From contig JANQIS010000002.1 of the NCBI GenBank assembly GCA_028282045.1, forward strand, positions 1 through 15,369: 15,369 nucleotides of DNA, in the 5' to 3' direction. The DNA comes from Gammaproteobacteria bacterium (GTDB lineage Bacteria > Pseudomonadota > Gammaproteobacteria > Francisellales > CACEW01). The position numbers and the translations under genes were made by a program. Numbering within the stretch: the first letter of the stretch is position 1; every line of letters starts with the position of its first letter. The notes under the pieces were generated by a model. The model was not told the DNA's origin, did no database searches, and saw only the letters and a program-made list of their open reading frames with translations. Below, piece by piece: positions 15,092 through 15,369 of the stretch.

Positions 15092-15369
15092 TTACTCTGG
15101 GTCGACATAAGGGTGGCTTAACCAACTTTGCTTTTTAAAACTATGCATAATGGCAGGAATAGCAATAAAAATGACCAAGCCGCCAACCACAGTAATGACA
15201 TAACTTTGTGGCGAACCAAATTGCAATCGCGCCGGTGGAGTAAACGCTACCACAAAAGCAAACAGCGCCGCAAATACCCAGCCCGGAAACTAACCACATA
15301 CCCCAGTTGCCGCCGGAAATACGATAGGCACGTGGCACATCAGGTTGACTATAGCGCAGCCAAATAGCC
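15092..15369 (-). pseudogene. gadC: Glutamate/GABA antiporter GadC, C-terminal part, frameshifted
   Basis: This is the 3' end of an APC-family antiporter that exchanges glutamate for GABA across the inner membrane, paired with GAD. It runs off the window. The upstream frame reads AIWLRYSQPDVPRAYRI, then GNWGMWLVSGLGI, as in the GadC C terminus. The last part (ALFAFVVAFTPPARL, a final membrane helix around SYVITVVGGLVIFIAIPAIM, and the tail HSFKKQSWLSHPYVDPE) lies in a different frame. The switch is at about 15264-15275, where a GC-rich run would need 2 more bases (one GC unit) to restore the GLGxxGALFAF spacing seen in E. coli GadC. The upstream frame stops at 15141-15143. The correct-frame stop is 15 bp before gadB and overlaps the gadB binding-site region, which indicates a gadC-gadB operon. 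Confidence 0.8.

Noticed and set aside
14898..15275. Programmed ribosomal frameshifting in gadB and gadC
   Set aside because: Neither junction has a slippery heptamer, and GAD and GadC are not known to be made this way. A mutation or sequence error is simpler.

Overview
The window looks like a chromosomal housekeeping segment of a gammaproteobacterium of moderate G+C. The evidence is: a 419-residue Rho that keeps E. coli numbering and sits directly after trxA; a UUG-started rpsT as in E. coli; and close matches of Tag, NrdR, GlyA, ElbB and PriA to their gammaproteobacterial forms. I cannot name the genus. No tRNA, rRNA, CRISPR array, insertion sequence or phage gene was seen.

Layout. 1-1152: one protein of unknown function with a good promoter and ribosome binding site. 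1229-6081: polA (+) and priA (-), whose 3' ends overlap by 4 bp. 6082-6453: a non-coding stretch upstream of priA holding two perfect DnaA boxes, an 11-bp direct repeat and a nested inverted repeat. 6454-7522: divergent tag and a GNAT acetyltransferase. 7525-9333: nrdR with its promoter, convergent with glyA. 9534-9876: rpsT. 9947-9964: a strong palindrome. 10074-11653: a ppx/gppA-family gene translationally coupled to elbB. 11866-13681: trxA, an intrinsic terminator, then rho. 13719-15369: the 3' end of a gadC-gadB glutamate acid-resistance operon.

How the genes fit together. Much of the segment concerns DNA replication and repair: PolA gap filling, PriA replication restart, Tag alkylation repair and NrdR control of dNTP supply. 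One-carbon metabolism (GlyA), translation (S20), redox (TrxA) and termination (Rho) complete it. DnaA boxes at the priA start suggest that replication restart may be linked to the initiator.

Most notable points: (1) gadB and gadC each carry a frameshift, only about 365 bp apart, in otherwise well-conserved proteins, so the acid-resistance module is either decaying or affected by local sequence error; (2) the DnaA-box region upstream of priA; (3) an orphan protein upstream of polA; (4) PriA has a Cys-to-His change at a zinc-ligand position. I found no clearly new multi-gene system; the better candidates for undescribed biology are the orphan gene and the 6082-6453 region.
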